From contig NZ_BNBE01000001.1 in the NCBI RefSeq assembly GCF_014654895.1, positions 3,053,501 through 3,117,500 on the forward strand: a stretch of DNA of 64,000 bases, read 5' to 3'. Within the stretch, counting starts at the first letter, position 1, and every line of letters begins with the position of its first letter. Both the position numbers and the translations under genes were made by a program. Positions 19,020-28,189 of the stretch are shown here, in pieces. The stretch is from Streptomyces filamentosus (GTDB lineage: Bacteria; Actinomycetota; Actinomycetes; Streptomycetales; Streptomycetaceae). Below the pieces are notes generated by a model that did not search any database, was not told the origin of the DNA, and saw nothing but the letters and a program-made list of their open reading frames with translations.

Positions 19020-20267
19020 TCAGCCCCCGACGGACGCCAGGAAGTCCCGGGCGGCCGCCCCGACCTCCTCGGCCGTCCAGTCCAGGGCCGCCGCCGCCAC
19101 CGTCACCTCGGTGACGGCGGTGCCCGGCGGGCCGCCCGCGCCCGGGGCGAACCAGCGGCGGAAGAGGCAGACGCCGGTCCGCTCGGTCTGGGCCAGCGCG
19201 GCCGCCGTGAGGACGTCCGGTTCGTACGGCAGCCACACCTGGAACTGGTGGGTGTGCGGCACCTCCGGGTGCACCCGGAACCAGCCGGGACCGCCCGCCC
19301 GGCCGGCCGTCTCCGCGAAGGCCCCGCGCAGCGCGTCGGCGACCACGCGCGCGTGGGCCACGTACGAGGGCAGCCGGGGCAGCTCGACGTCCAGGCCGCG
19401 CAGCGCGGACAGCGCGACGGGGTACTGCTGGAAGAGCTGTCCCCCGTACCGGTGGCGCCAGACCCGCGCCTCCTCCACGAGGTCCTCCGGCCCGGCGAGG
19501 GCGGCCCCGGACATGCCGTCGAGGGACTTGTAGAACGACACGTAGACGCTGTCCGCGAGCCCGGCGACCTCCGCGAGCGGGCGGCCGAAATGCGTCGGGC
19601 ACTCCCACAGGCGGGCGCCGTCGAAGTGGACCACGGCCTCCCGCTCGCGGGCCGCGTCGACGACCGCGGTCAGCTCCTCCCAGGACGGCAGCACGAAGCC
19701 CGCGTCCCGCAGCGGCAGCTCCAGCATCAGCGTCCCGAAGGGCTCCGGGTGGTCCCGCACCTCCTCGGCCGTCGGCAGCCGGGGCGCGTCGGTCGGGTGG
19801 ACCGTCCGCAGCCCCGACACGGCCCCCAGGGCGCCGCCCTCGTGGACCTCGGGGTGGGCGAGCGGGTGGAGGGCGACGACCGGGCTGCCGGTCCGCCCCG
19901 CCCAGCAGCGCAGCGCCACCTGCTGGGCCATGGTGCCGGTCGGGAAGAAGACCGCGGCGGGCATCCCCAGCTCGGCGGCGGTCCGCTCCTCCAGCTCCTC
20001 CACGAGGCCGTCGCCGTACACGTCGACGGACGCGTCCGCGAGGCCCGCCGCTTCCATCCACCCGGCGAGCGCCCGCAGCCGGCCGCCGACCGTGCCCTCC
20101 ACGGACGGCCGCCACAGCGAACGGGCGGCCCCGCCCCACACCCGTGCCCGGTGCCGGCGCGCCGCGTCCTCGTCCGTCACCCCTCCGGCGACCCCGCCGG
20201 ACGTCTCCCCGGCGGCCCGGCCGGCCGCCTCACCGGTCGTTCCCGATGACACCTGATCCACATTCAT
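19020..20267 (-). CDS. Threonine aldolase-like PLP enzyme (beta-eliminating lyase family)
   Basis: 415 residues of the fold-type I PLP family containing L-threonine aldolase. Visible landmarks are VDVYGDG, the PLP-contact region FFPTGTMAQQVALRCW, the catalytic Asp in VVHFDGARLWE and the PLP lysine Lys247 in VSFYKSLDG. It probably cleaves a beta-hydroxy amino acid into glycine and an aldehyde; the exact substrate is uncertain. The first 35 residues (Gly/Ala/Thr-rich) are likely dispensable. The start ATG 20267 has only a distant GGGGGACGG. It is divergent from the cofactor operon. Confidence 0.82.
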   Translation of the reverse strand: MNVDQVSSGTTGEAAGRAAGETSGGVAGGVTDEDAARRHRARVWGGAARSLWRPSVEGTVGGRLRALAGWMEAAGLADASVDVYGDGLVEELEERTAAELGMPAAVFFPTGTMAQQVALRCWAGRTGSPVVALHPLAHPEVHEGGALGAVSGLRTVHPTDAPRLPTAEEVRDHPEPFGTLMLELPLRDAGFVLPSWEELTAVVDAAREREAVVHFDGARLWECPTHFGRPLAEVAGLADSVYVSFYKSLDGMSGAALAGPEDLVEEARVWRHRYGGQLFQQYPVALSALRGLDVELPRLPSYVAHARVVADALRGAFAETAGRAGGPGWFRVHPEVPHTHQFQVWLPYEPDVLTAAALAQTERTGVCLFRRWFAPGAGGPPGTAVTEVTVAAAALDWTAEEVGAAARDFLASVGG

Positions 20268-20403
20268 GGACAGATCATCACACCGTCCCCCAGGGCCGCG
20301 CCGCGGCCTGTGGACAGCCGGAAGGAGGGCGAAACGCTGGCGTAGCATGACCAGAAATCGTCCGGTACCCGCCGCGGACTGGAACGGGAAGGCCGTACCC
20401 ACC

Positions 20404-21363
20404 GTGAACGCACCAGCAGCGCCAGAACCCAGGGCCGAGGACCGGCCCGCCCGCCTCACCGTCGGAGTCGTCGGCGCGGGCCGCGTCGGCCCCGCGCTCG
20501 CCGCCTCCCTCCGGCTCGCCGGACACCGCCCGGTCGCCGTCTCCGCGGTCTCCGACGCCTCCCGGCGCCGGGCCGCCGACCTGCTCCCCGGCGTCCCCGT
20601 GGTGGAGCCCGCGCGGGTGCTCGCCCTCGCCGACCTCGTCCTGCTCACCGTCCCCGACGACGCCCTGCCGGGCCTCGTCGAAGGACTCGCCGGGACCGGC
20701 GCCGTCCGGCCCGGCCAGCTGATCGTGCACACCTCGGGGCGGTACGGGGCGCGGGTCCTGGACCCGGCCCGCCGCGCGGGCGCGCTCCCGCTGGCCCTGC
20801 ACCCGGCGATGACCTTCACCGGCACGGCCGTGGACGTGCAGCGGCTGGCCGGCTGCTCCTTCGGGGTGACCGCCCCCGAGGAGCTGCGGCTCGCCGCCGA
20901 GGCGCTGGTCATCGAGATGGGCGGCGAGCCCGAGTGGATCGCCGAGGAGGCCCGGCCGCTCTACCACGCGGCCCTCGCCCTCGGCGCGAACCACCTGGTC
21001 ACCCTGGTGGCCCAGTCGATGGAGCTGCTGCGCACCGCCGGGGTGGCCGCCCCGGACCGGATGCTCGGCCCCCTCCTGGGCGCCGCGCTGGACAACGCGC
21101 TGCGGTCCGGCGACGCGGCCCTGACCGGCCCGGTCGCGCGCGGCGACGCCGGCACGGTCGCCGCCCACGTGGCCGAGCTGCGCAAGCACGCCCCCGGCAC
21201 CGTCGACGGCTATCTGGCGATGGCCCGCACCACCGCCGACCGGGCGCTCGCGCACGGGCTGCTCAAACCGGAGCTGGCCCAGGACCTGCTGGGAGTCCTC
21301 GCCGCCGACCTCCCAGCCGACACGACCGGCCCCGCCGACGGGCCGCGAGGAGACGACCGATGA
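20404..21363 (+). CDS. Rossmann-fold DUF2520 oxidoreductase, candidate ketopantoate reductase
   Basis: 319 residues. The NAD(P)-binding loop [14 protein letters not shown] lies near residues 19-32 and the strand end [10 protein letters not shown] follows. The C-terminal all-helical DUF2520 part includes HPAMTFTG and [19 protein letters not shown] 20404 (GGGAAGG upstream) is preferred to ATG 20347, which overlaps a TAGCAT that may be the -10 box of the operon. It overlaps panC by ATGA. Since no panE is near panC, it may supply ketopantoate reductase activity, as PanG-type enzymes do; this is inference. Confidence 0.8.
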   Translation: MNAPAAPEPRAEDRPARLTVGVVGAGRVGPALAASLRLAGHRPVAVSAVSDASRRRAADLLPGVPVVEPARVLALADLVLLTVPDDALPGLVEGLAGTGAVRPGQLIVHTSGRYGARVLDPARRAGALPLALHPAMTFTGTAVDVQRLAGCSFGVTAPEELRLAAEALVIEMGGEPEWIAEEARPLYHAALALGANHLVTLVAQSMELLRTAGVAAPDRMLGPLLGAALDNALRSGDAALTGPVARGDAGTVAAHVAELRKHAPGTVDGYLAMARTTADRALAHGLLKPELAQDLLGVLAADLPADTTGPADGPRGDDR

Positions 21364-22418
21364 GCCTGTCCGACCGGAAGGGTGCCCGGCGCCACGCGCC
21401 CGCGGAGCTGGTCTCCACGGTCGAGGACCTGGAGTACGCGCGCGCGCACTTCGGCGGCGAGCCGGGGCACAACGCCGTCGTCATGACCATGGGCGCCCTC
21501 CACGAGGGCCACGCGACCCTGGTGCGGGCCGCCCGCGAGCGCGTCGGGCCCGACGGCTTCGTCGTCGTCACGGTCTTCGTGAACCCGCTCCAGTTCGGCG
21601 CGGGCGAGGACCTCGACCGCTACCCGCGCACCCTCGACGCCGACCTGGAGCTGGCCTTCGCGGCCGGAGCAAGCGCCGTCTTCGCGCCCTCGGCCGAGGA
21701 GGTCTACCCCGGCGGGCAGCCGCAGGTCCGGATCACCGCCGGGCCCATGGGCGACCGCCTGGAGGGCGCCTCCCGGCCCGGCCACTTCGACGGCGTCCTC
21801 ACCGTCGTCGCCAAGCTGCTCCACCTGACCTCGCCCGACCTGGCGTTCTTCGGCCAGAAGGACGCCCAGCAGCTGGCCGTCATCCGCCGCATGGCGCAGG
21901 ACCTGAACTTCCCGGTGGAGATCGTCGGCGTGCCGACGGTCCGCGAGGCCGACGGCCTCGCCCTGTCGAGCCGGAACCGCTACCTGTCGCCCGGCGAGCG
22001 GCGGACCGCCCTCGCCCTGTCCGCGGCCCTGTTCGCCGGCCGCGACCGGCTCGCCGCGCAGGAGGCCCTGCACGCGCGCGCCGTCGCGCTGCCGGCCGAC
22101 CCCGGGCGCGCGGAGGCGCTGTCCCGGATCGGCGAGGCCCGGGCCGCCGCCGACGCCCACGCGGTCGCGCAGGCGGCCGAGGGCGGCGGCGCCGACGCCG
22201 TGCGGGCCGCGGCCCGTGCCGTCCTGGACGAGGCGGCGAAGGCCGAGCCGCCGCTGGTCCTCGACTACCTGGCCCTGATCGATCCCGCCGACTTCACCGA
22301 GGTCGGGGACGGCCACCGGGGCGAGGCGATCCTGGCGGTCGCCGCGCGCGTGGGCACCACCCGACTGATCGACAACCTTCCACTGCGCTTCGGAGCCACC
22401 CAGGGGGCCGCCTCGTGA
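21360..22418 (+). CDS. panC: Pantothenate synthetase
   Basis: Joins pantoate and beta-alanine with ATP to make pantothenate. The 352-residue protein has the signatures [34 protein letters not shown] and [11 protein letters not shown]. It is longer than the roughly 280-residue E. coli enzyme because of an Ala-rich insertion near residues 220-290. The start ATG overlaps the DUF2520 stop, and the stop overlaps the nadB GTG (GTGA). It is in the middle of a five-gene CoA/NAD operon. Confidence 0.95.
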   Translation: MSLSDRKGARRHAPAELVSTVEDLEYARAHFGGEPGHNAVVMTMGALHEGHATLVRAARERVGPDGFVVVTVFVNPLQFGAGEDLDRYPRTLDADLELAFAAGASAVFAPSAEEVYPGGQPQVRITAGPMGDRLEGASRPGHFDGVLTVVAKLLHLTSPDLAFFGQKDAQQLAVIRRMAQDLNFPVEIVGVPTVREADGLALSSRNRYLSPGERRTALALSAALFAGRDRLAAQEALHARAVALPADPGRAEALSRIGEARAAADAHAVAQAAEGGGADAVRAAARAVLDEAAKAEPPLVLDYLALIDPADFTEVGDGHRGEAILAVAARVGTTRLIDNLPLRFGATQGAAS

Positions 22419-24082
22419 CCGGAATACGACTGCACGCACCCGAGCCGGGCTGGGCCGTCGACGCGGACGTCGTGGTGATCGGCTCCGGCGTCGCCGGGCT
22501 GACCACCGCCCTGCGCTGCGAGGCCGCCGGGCTCCGCACGGTCGTCGTCACCAAGGCCAACCTGGACGACGGCTCCACCCGCTGGGCCCAGGGCGGCATC
22601 GCCGCCGCCCTCGGCGAGGGCGACACCCCCGAGCAGCACCTGGACGACACCCTCGTCGCCGGTGCCGGGCTCTGCGACGAGCCGGCCGTCCGCCTCCTCG
22701 TCACCGAGGGCCCGGACGCCGTCCGCCGCCTGATGGCCACCGGCGCGGCCTTCGACCGCACCTCCGACGGCGAGATCTCCCTCACCCGCGAGGGCGGCCA
22801 CCACCGCCGCCGGATCGCCCACGCGGGCGGCGACGCCACCGGCGCGGAGATCTCCCGCGCCCTGGTCGAGGCGGTCCGCGCGCGGGGGATCCGCACCGTC
22901 GAGCACGCACTGGTGCTCGACCTCCTCAAGGACGACGAGGGCCGCGCGTCCGGCGTCACCCTGCACGTCATGGGCGAGGGCCAGCACGACGGCGTCGGCG
23001 CCGTCCGCGCCCCCGCCGTGGTCCTCGCCACCGGCGGCATGGGCCAGGTCTTCTCCGCCACCACCAACCCGCCCGTCTCCACCGGCGACGGCGTCGCCCT
23101 GGCGCTGCGCGCCGGGGCCGAGGTCTCCGACCTGGAGTTCGTGCAGTTCCACCCGACGGTGCTCTTCCTCGGCGCCGGCGCCGAGGGCCAGCAGCCGCTG
23201 GTCTCCGAGGCGGTCCGCGGCGAGGGCGCGCACCTGGTCGACGCGGACGGCGTCCGGTTCATGCTCGGGCAGCACGAGCTGGCCGAGCTGGCGCCCCGGG
23301 ACATCGTCGCCAAGGCGATCACCCGCCGCATGCGGGAGCAGGGCGCCGAGCACATGTACCTGGACGCCCGGCACTTCGGCGCCGAGATGTGGGAGCAGCG
23401 CTTCCCGACGATCCTGGCCGCCTGCCGGGCGCACGGCATCGACCCGGTCACCGACCCGATCCCGGTCGCCCCGGCCGCGCACTACGCCTCCGGCGGCGTC
23501 CGCACCGACCTGCGCGGCCGCACCACCGTCCCCGGCCTGTACGCCTGCGGCGAGGTGGCCTGCACGGGCGTCCACGGCGCCAACCGGCTGGCCTCGAACT
23601 CGCTCCTGGAGGGCCTGGTCTTCGCCGAGCGGATCGCCGCGGACCTCGCCGAGCACGGCCCGCACCGCGAGGGCGTGGCGCGCACCGGGGCCGCGGGCGC
23701 GGTGCTGACGCTGATCGCGCCCGAGGCCCGCCGCGACATCCAGCGGATCATGACCCGGTACGCGGGCGTGCTGCGGTCGGCCGCGAGCCTGACGGCCGCC
23801 ACCGACGCCCTCGAAGCGCTCCGGCAGGGCGCCGAGGACGACCGCAAGGCGGCCGAGCCGGGCGTGGACTCCTGGGAGACCACCAACCTGCTGTGCGTGG
23901 CCCGGGTCCTGGCCGCGTCCGCCCTGGCCCGCGAGGAGACCCGGGGCTGCCACTGGCGCGAGGACCACCCGGACCGGGACGACGAGCGGTGGCGCCGCCA
24001 CCTGGTCGTCCACCTCACGCCCGACCGCAGCCCGGTGGTGCGCACCACCGGGACCGCGGACTTCCCGCCGGTGACGCCGTGA
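22415..24082 (+). CDS. nadB: L-aspartate oxidase
   Basis: FAD enzyme that oxidises aspartate to iminoaspartate in de novo NAD synthesis. 555 residues, near family length. The dinucleotide loop [15 protein letters not shown] lies near residue 18. Further landmarks are [36 protein letters not shown] and [19 protein letters not shown] 22415 is coupled to panC. The stop lies within a 16-bp tandem duplication. I see no nadA in the window; iminoaspartate would need quinolinate synthase encoded elsewhere. Confidence 0.95.
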   Translation: MTGIRLHAPEPGWAVDADVVVIGSGVAGLTTALRCEAAGLRTVVVTKANLDDGSTRWAQGGIAAALGEGDTPEQHLDDTLVAGAGLCDEPAVRLLVTEGPDAVRRLMATGAAFDRTSDGEISLTREGGHHRRRIAHAGGDATGAEISRALVEAVRARGIRTVEHALVLDLLKDDEGRASGVTLHVMGEGQHDGVGAVRAPAVVLATGGMGQVFSATTNPPVSTGDGVALALRAGAEVSDLEFVQFHPTVLFLGAGAEGQQPLVSEAVRGEGAHLVDADGVRFMLGQHELAELAPRDIVAKAITRRMREQGAEHMYLDARHFGAEMWEQRFPTILAACRAHGIDPVTDPIPVAPAAHYASGGVRTDLRGRTTVPGLYACGEVACTGVHGANRLASNSLLEGLVFAERIAADLAEHGPHREGVARTGAAGAVLTLIAPEARRDIQRIMTRYAGVLRSAASLTAATDALEALRQGAEDDRKAAEPGVDSWETTNLLCVARVLAASALAREETRGCHWREDHPDRDDERWRRHLVVHLTPDRSPVVRTTGTADFPPVTP

Positions 24083-24101
24083 CCCGGTGACGCCGTGACC
24101 C
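24070..24101. repeat. 16-bp tandem duplication spanning the nadB stop, then GTGACCCC-rich tract
   Basis: GGTGACGCCGTGACCC occurs twice in tandem (24070-24085 and 24086-24101); the first copy contains the nadB stop codon. It is followed up to about 24166 by irregular repeats of CCCCGTGA(C/T)CCC. The whole nadB-nadC spacer looks slippage-prone. Confidence 0.85.
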
Positions 24102-24180
24102 GGGATCCCCGTGACCCCGGTGATCCCCGTGACCCCCCGTGATCCCCCGTAACCCCCGAAGCCCCCAGGGAGCCGCAGTC

Positions 24181-25194
24181 GTGAGCACGCCCGAGGAAGC
24201 CCGTCCCGAGCCCGTGGACGTCCCCCTCATCCAGATCAACTCGTACGAGGAGTCCGGCGGCTGCGGCGACGGCTGCGGCTGCGGGGACGCGGAGGAGTAC
24301 GAGTGCGGGCTCGACCCCGCGCTCGCCCAGCTGCTCACCGACGCCGGCCTCGACCCCGTCCAGGTCGAGGACATCGCCCACCTGGCGATCGCCGAGGACC
24401 TCGACGGCGGGGTGGACGTGACGACCGTGGCGACCGTCCCGGAGGACGCCGTCGCGACCGCCGACTTCGTGGCCCGGGAGGCCGGCGTGGTCTCCGGCCT
24501 GCGGGTGGCGGAGGCGGTCCTGTCGATCGTCTGCACCGAGGAGTTCGAGGTCGAGCGGCACCGCGAGGACGGCGAGCGCGTCGAGGCCGGCGACCTGCTG
24601 CTCAGCGTCACCGCCCGGACCCGCGACCTGCTCACCGGCGAGCGCAGCGCGCTGAACATCCTGTGCCGCCTCTCCGGTATCGCCACCGCCACGCGCGCGT
24701 GGGCGGACGCCCTGGAGGGCACGAAGGCCAAGGTCCGCGACACCCGCAAGACGACGCCGGGCCTGCGCGCCCTGGAGAAGTACGCGGTCCGCTGCGGCGG
24801 CGGCGTCAACCACCGGATGTCGCTGGCGGACGCGGCCCTGGTGAAGGACAACCACGTGGTCGCGGCCGGCGGCGTCGCCGAGGCGTTCAAGGCCGTCCGG
24901 GAGGCGTTCCCGGAGGTGCCGATCGAGGTCGAGGTCGACACCATGCACCAGGTCCGCGAGGTCCTGGAGGCGGGCGCCGACCTGATCCTGCTGGACAACT
25001 TCACGCCGGACGAGACCGAGGAGGCCGTGGCCCTGGTCGCCGGCCGCGCGTTCCTGGAGTCCTCCGGCCGGCTGACCCTGGAGAACGCGGCGGCGTACGC
25101 GGCGACCGGCGTGGACTACCTGGCGGTCGGCGGCCTGACGCACTCCTCCCCGATCCTCGACATCGGCCTGGACCTGCGCGAGGTGCGCGGCTGA
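24181..25194 (+). CDS. nadC: Nicotinate-nucleotide pyrophosphorylase (quinolinate phosphoribosyltransferase)
   Basis: Makes nicotinate mononucleotide from quinolinate and PRPP. 337 residues with the QPRTase landmarks EDLDGGVDVTT, ALNILCRLSGIAT, VRDTRKTTPGLR, KYAVRCGGGVNHR, ALVKDNH and EVEVDT. It begins with an unusual 45-residue extension rich in Gly and Cys (Cys28, Cys32, Cys34, Cys42) absent from the classical enzyme. GTG 24181 with AGGGAG upstream includes this extension; later starts would remove it but have no ribosome site that I see. The stop overlaps the coaX ATG. Confidence 0.93.
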   Translation: MSTPEEARPEPVDVPLIQINSYEESGGCGDGCGCGDAEEYECGLDPALAQLLTDAGLDPVQVEDIAHLAIAEDLDGGVDVTTVATVPEDAVATADFVAREAGVVSGLRVAEAVLSIVCTEEFEVERHREDGERVEAGDLLLSVTARTRDLLTGERSALNILCRLSGIATATRAWADALEGTKAKVRDTRKTTPGLRALEKYAVRCGGGVNHRMSLADAALVKDNHVVAAGGVAEAFKAVREAFPEVPIEVEVDTMHQVREVLEAGADLILLDNFTPDETEEAVALVAGRAFLESSGRLTLENAAAYAATGVDYLAVGGLTHSSPILDIGLDLREVRG

Positions 25195-26000
25195 TGCTGC
25201 TCACCATCAACGTCGGCAACACGCACACGGTCCTCGGGCTCTTCGACGGCGAAGAGATCGTCGAGCACTGGCGGATCTCCACGGATCCCGGCAGGACCGC
25301 CGACGAGATGGCGGTCCTGCTCCAGGGACTGATGGGCATGCACCCCCTGCTCGGCGCCGAGCTGAGCGACGGCATCGAGGGGATCTCGATCTGCGCGACG
25401 GTCCCCTCGGTGCTGCACGAACTGCGCGAGGTGACCCGCCGCTACTACGGGGACGTGCCGGCGGTCCTCGTGGGGCCCGGGGTGAAGACGGGCGTGCCGA
25501 TCCTCACGGACAACCCGAAGGAGGTCGGCGCGGACCGCGTGGTCAACGCCGTCGCGGCGGTGGAGCTCTACGGAGGTCCGGCGATCGTGGTGGACCTCGG
25601 CACGGCGACGACGTACGAGGCGGTCACCGCGCGCGGCGAGTACGCGGGCGGGGCGATCGCCCCGGGCATCGAGATCTCGGTCGAGGCGCTCGGCGCGAAG
25701 GGCGCGATGCTCCGGAAGATCGAGCTGGTCCGGCCGCGCGGGGTGATCGGGAAGAACACCGTCGAGGCGATGCAGTCCGGCATCGTCTTCGGCTACGCGG
25801 GCCAGGTCGACGGCGTCGTCTCCCGGATGAAGCGGGAGCTGGTCGGCCCCGGGGGCGACCCCTCGGAGGTCACGGTGATCGCGACGGGCGCCCTGGCGCC
25901 GGTGGTCCTCGCGGACTCGAAGGAGATCGACGAGCACGAGCCCTGGCTGACCCTGATCGGCCTGCGCCTGGTGTACGAGCGCAACGTCTCCCGGGGCTGA
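25194..26000 (+). CDS. coaX: Type III pantothenate kinase
   Basis: Phosphorylates pantothenate, the first step from pantothenate to CoA. 268 residues of the ASKHA fold: LLTINVGNTHTVLGLFDG at the N-terminus, NPKEVGADRVVNAVAAVEL, IVVDLGTATTYEAV and PGIEISVEALGAKGAML are characteristic of CoaX. ATG 25194 shares a base with the nadC stop (TGATG). It is the last gene of the operon. Thus PanC product and its kinase are encoded on one mRNA with two NAD-synthesis enzymes. Confidence 0.94.
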   Translation: MLLTINVGNTHTVLGLFDGEEIVEHWRISTDPGRTADEMAVLLQGLMGMHPLLGAELSDGIEGISICATVPSVLHELREVTRRYYGDVPAVLVGPGVKTGVPILTDNPKEVGADRVVNAVAAVELYGGPAIVVDLGTATTYEAVTARGEYAGGAIAPGIEISVEALGAKGAMLRKIELVRPRGVIGKNTVEAMQSGIVFGYAGQVDGVVSRMKRELVGPGGDPSEVTVIATGALAPVVLADSKEIDEHEPWLTLIGLRLVYERNVSRG

Positions 26001-26333
26001 CCCCGCCCCGGGCCGCGCGGGCGGCCCGGGGCGGCGGTCGCGCGGGCGTCCGGGTGACCGGGCGTCCGGATGTCCGGGGTCCGGTCGCGCCGCTGCTGGA
26101 GAGCGCCGCAGCCCCGCCGCTGGAGAGCGCCGCCCCGCCGCCGGAGAGCGCCGCCCCGCCGCCGGAGAGGGCCGCCGCGCGGGCGCCGGGGAGGCCGGGC
26201 GCGCGGGTGATCGTCCCCGCCCGTCCCGCCCCCGCGCGGGGGCGGGAACCCGCAGGTGGGAAGGGGCGCCGGGGGCCGACGCGCCGGATGATCGCTAAGC
26301 GAAATTTGTCCGATTAGCGCGTATCGTCGGCCC
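26001..26333. other. Intergenic region with tandem repeat and promoter of the next gene
   Basis: 333 bp between coaX and the next gene. It holds the 21-bp repeat at 26087-26168, and at the end a more AT-rich stretch (TAAGCGAAATTTGTCCG) with TATCGT at 26322-26327, 6 nt before ATG 26334, a likely -10 box of a leaderless transcript. An open frame across the repeats is judged non-coding. Confidence 0.6.
26087..26168. repeat. 21-bp tandem repeat, about four copies
   Basis: Units end in GGAGA: a partial 16-bp copy (26087-26102), a 24-bp variant (26103-26126) and two identical 21-bp copies (26127-26147, 26148-26168) starting GCGCCGCCCCGCCGCC. The unit length is a multiple of three. A plus-strand frame over it would encode Pro-Pro-Glu-Ser-Ala-Ala-like repeats. 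Confidence 0.85.
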
Positions 26334-26939
26334 ATGCCCACGCCATACGGATCCCGCGGCGGCATGGCGTTCAGCGCGGACGAGCTGCGTGTGCTCCGCC
26401 GTGCCCTCGCCAACGCCCTCCATCCCGCCCCCCTCCCGGAGGAGGACGTCCGCGACGCCCTCCGCCTGGCCGATTCCGTGGACGAGGCCGTGCGCGAGGC
26501 CGTCCGGCTGCGCGCCTTCCTCCTCGCGGACCTCACCCGCTACCGCGAGGCGCTCCCCGGCTCGCTCCCCGGCTACCTGGACCTCCTGGAGGACGCGCTG
26601 GCCGACGGCTACGACCCCGGGGCCGACGACCTCGCCGCGCTGCGGGCCCTGCGCGCCAACCCCGACGCGGCCCGGCTGCTCGACCGCTGCCAGGTGCTCG
26701 CCGAGCGCTCCGTCCGCGCCCGCCTCGCCCGGGTCTCCCAGGCCACCGCGAGCGCCCCGGCCGGCGCCTCCCGGGCCCGGCTGCTCGCCCTGCCCGGCGG
26801 CCGCGCGACCGAGGAGCCCCGGCCCGGCCCGTCCGCCCCCGCCCCGGCCGAGCGCCCGGTGCCCAAGCCCTCCGAGGTCTTCCCGCCGCGCCGCCGCCCC
26901 GTACCCCCGCCCCCGCCCGAGGAACGGGCCGCGGGCTAG
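26334..26939 (+). CDS. Conserved hypothetical protein, helical with Pro-rich tail
   Basis: 201 residues, no recognised family. Residues 11-140 are predicted alpha-helical and well ordered (AFSADELRVLRRALANAL, then LADLTRYREALPGSLPGYL). Residues 150-201 are Pro/Arg-rich and probably disordered. No signal peptide or membrane helix is seen. ATG 26334 is 6 nt from TATCGT, so a leaderless start is likely; Met11 is an alternative. It precedes a small membrane-protein gene by 14 bp. Confidence 0.65.
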   Translation: MPTPYGSRGGMAFSADELRVLRRALANALHPAPLPEEDVRDALRLADSVDEAVREAVRLRAFLLADLTRYREALPGSLPGYLDLLEDALADGYDPGADDLAALRALRANPDAARLLDRCQVLAERSVRARLARVSQATASAPAGASRARLLALPGGRATEEPRPGPSAPAPAERPVPKPSEVFPPRRRPVPPPPPEERAAG

Positions 26940-26953
26940 CTACCCTGGTCGGC

Positions 26954-27130
26954 ATGGACTACGTATCCGCGCTTTTGCCCCCCGTCGTGATGGCCGCCTT
27001 CTTCATCGGCCTCATCGTCGTGATCGTCAAGAGCCAGGGCGGCCCGAACAAGGCCAAGGAGGACGCCGCCGTGGACGCGGCCCTCGCCCGCGCGGAATCG
27101 GCCCGCCAGCCGGACGCCTCCGACTCCTGA
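26954..27130 (+). CDS. 58-residue single-pass membrane protein
   Basis: A short real-looking gene: one hydrophobic helix (residues about 6-25, ALLPPVVMAAFFIGLIVVIV) followed by a charged Lys/Asp/Ala/Glu tail ending in DASDS. Third codon positions are G or C in nearly every codon. TACCCT lies 7 nt before the ATG, typical of a leaderless start. A strong terminator begins 17 bp after the stop, so it is a transcription unit of its own or ends the preceding gene's unit. Function is unknown. Confidence 0.75.
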   Translation: MDYVSALLPPVVMAAFFIGLIVVIVKSQGGPNKAKEDAAVDAALARAESARQPDASDS

Positions 27131-27146
27131 GCGACGCGGAACCCGA

Positions 27147-27192
27147 GGGGTATGCGACCGCCTTCGGTCGCGTACCCCTTTTGTCTTGTTTT
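27147..27192 (+). terminator. Intrinsic terminator with T-tract
   Basis: A 14-bp stem (27147-27160 with 27165-27178, one T-G pair) and a CCTT loop, followed by TTTTGTCTTGTTTT. It is one of the few terminators in the window with a true T-rich tail. Confidence 0.9.
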
Positions 27193-27250
27193 CGCCGCGC
27201 TTGGCGGATCAATGACACTTATCGGCGTTATCTCCCACTAGGGTGAGTGC

Positions 27251-27664
27251 GTGCCCCGTCCCCTGGGAGAACTCGAAGACGCCGTCATGACGCGCGTCTG
27301 GCAATGGAACCGCCCGGTGACCGTCCGGGAAGTCCTGGAAGACCTCCAGCAGGAACGCTCCATCGCCTACACCACCGTCATGACCGTCATGGACAATCTC
27401 CATCAGAAGGGCTGGGTGCGCCGGGAAGTCGAAGGCCGCGCCTATCGATATACGGCGGTCTCCAACCGCGCCGCCTACTCGGCCGCACTGATGAACGAGG
27501 CCTGGGCGCAGAGCGACAACCCCGCGGCCGCCCTGGTCGCCTTCTTCGGGATGATGTCGCCGGAACAGCGGGAGTCGCTGAACGACGCCGTCCGGATCGT
27601 CCAGCGCGACAACCCGCTCCCCACCGCGCCGGAGGAGGGCGAAGGGGATCCCACGGCCTCCTAG
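27251..27664 (+). CDS. BlaI/MecI/CopY-family transcriptional regulator
   Basis: 137 residues. N-terminal winged helix: LGELEDAVMTRVWQWNRPVT, then VREVLEDLQQERSIAYTTVM as recognition region, and KGWVRREVEGRAYRYTAV as the wing. C-terminal dimerisation helices follow. GTG 27251 lies 6 nt after TAGGGT. There is no BlaR/MecR sensor protease gene beside it, so its inducer is unknown. In actinobacteria such solitary regulators are common. The GNAT gene follows after 15 bp but has its own -10-like hexamer. Confidence 0.85.
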   Translation: MPRPLGELEDAVMTRVWQWNRPVTVREVLEDLQQERSIAYTTVMTVMDNLHQKGWVRREVEGRAYRYTAVSNRAAYSAALMNEAWAQSDNPAAALVAFFGMMSPEQRESLNDAVRIVQRDNPLPTAPEEGEGDPTAS

Positions 27665-27679
27665 AGGTACCGTCCCCCC

Positions 27680-28189
27680 ATGTCGAAAGCCGTCACCGTA
27701 CGCCGTGCCCGCACCTCCGACGTCGCCGCCGTGCGACGTCTGGTCGATCCCTACGCGCGCCGCGGCATCCTCCTCGACAAGGCGACGGTGACGTTTTACG
27801 AGGCCATCCAGGAGTTCTGGGTCGCGGAACGCGACGAGGACGCGGAGGTCGTCGGAGTCGGCGCCCTGCACGTCATGTGGGAAGACCTCGCGGAAGTCCG
27901 CACGCTCGCCGTCGATCCGGAGTTCAAGGGCGCGGGCGTGGGTCACCAGCTGCTCACCAAGTTGTTGCAGACGGCGCGCTGGCTCGGTGTGCGCCGGGTT
28001 TTCTGTCTCACCTTCGAAGTCGAGTTCTTCGCGAAGCACGGCTTCGTCGAGATCGGCGAGACCCCGGTCGACGGAGATGTCTACGCCGAGCTCCTGCGTT
28101 CCTATGACGAGGGTGTCGCCGAGTTCCTCGGTCTCGAACGGGTGAAGCCGAACACCTTGGGCAACAGCCGGATGCTTCTGCACCTGTGA
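27680..28189 (+). CDS. GNAT-family amino-acid N-acetyltransferase
   Basis: 169 residues. The acetyl-CoA loop is present as VDPEFKGAGVGHQLLTKLL, with strand 4 upstream (EVRTLAVDP) and a C-terminal FFAKHGFVEIGE. The pattern resembles the short ArgA-type glutamate N-acetyltransferases of actinobacteria (Rv2747-like), so an arginine-biosynthetic role is possible. ATG 27680 lies 6 nt after TACCGT without a Shine-Dalgarno sequence. A 10-bp sequence after its stop is repeated inverted 59 nt later, before lsr2. Confidence 0.8.
   Translation: MSKAVTVRRARTSDVAAVRRLVDPYARRGILLDKATVTFYEAIQEFWVAERDEDAEVVGVGALHVMWEDLAEVRTLAVDPEFKGAGVGHQLLTKLLQTARWLGVRRVFCLTFEVEFFAKHGFVEIGETPVDGDVYAELLRSYDEGVAEFLGLERVKPNTLGNSRMLLHL

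Noticed and set aside
26054..26317. 87-codon plus-strand frame over the 21-bp repeats
   Set aside because: Its composition is explained by the repeats, it has no ribosome site, and it overlaps the promoter of the following gene.
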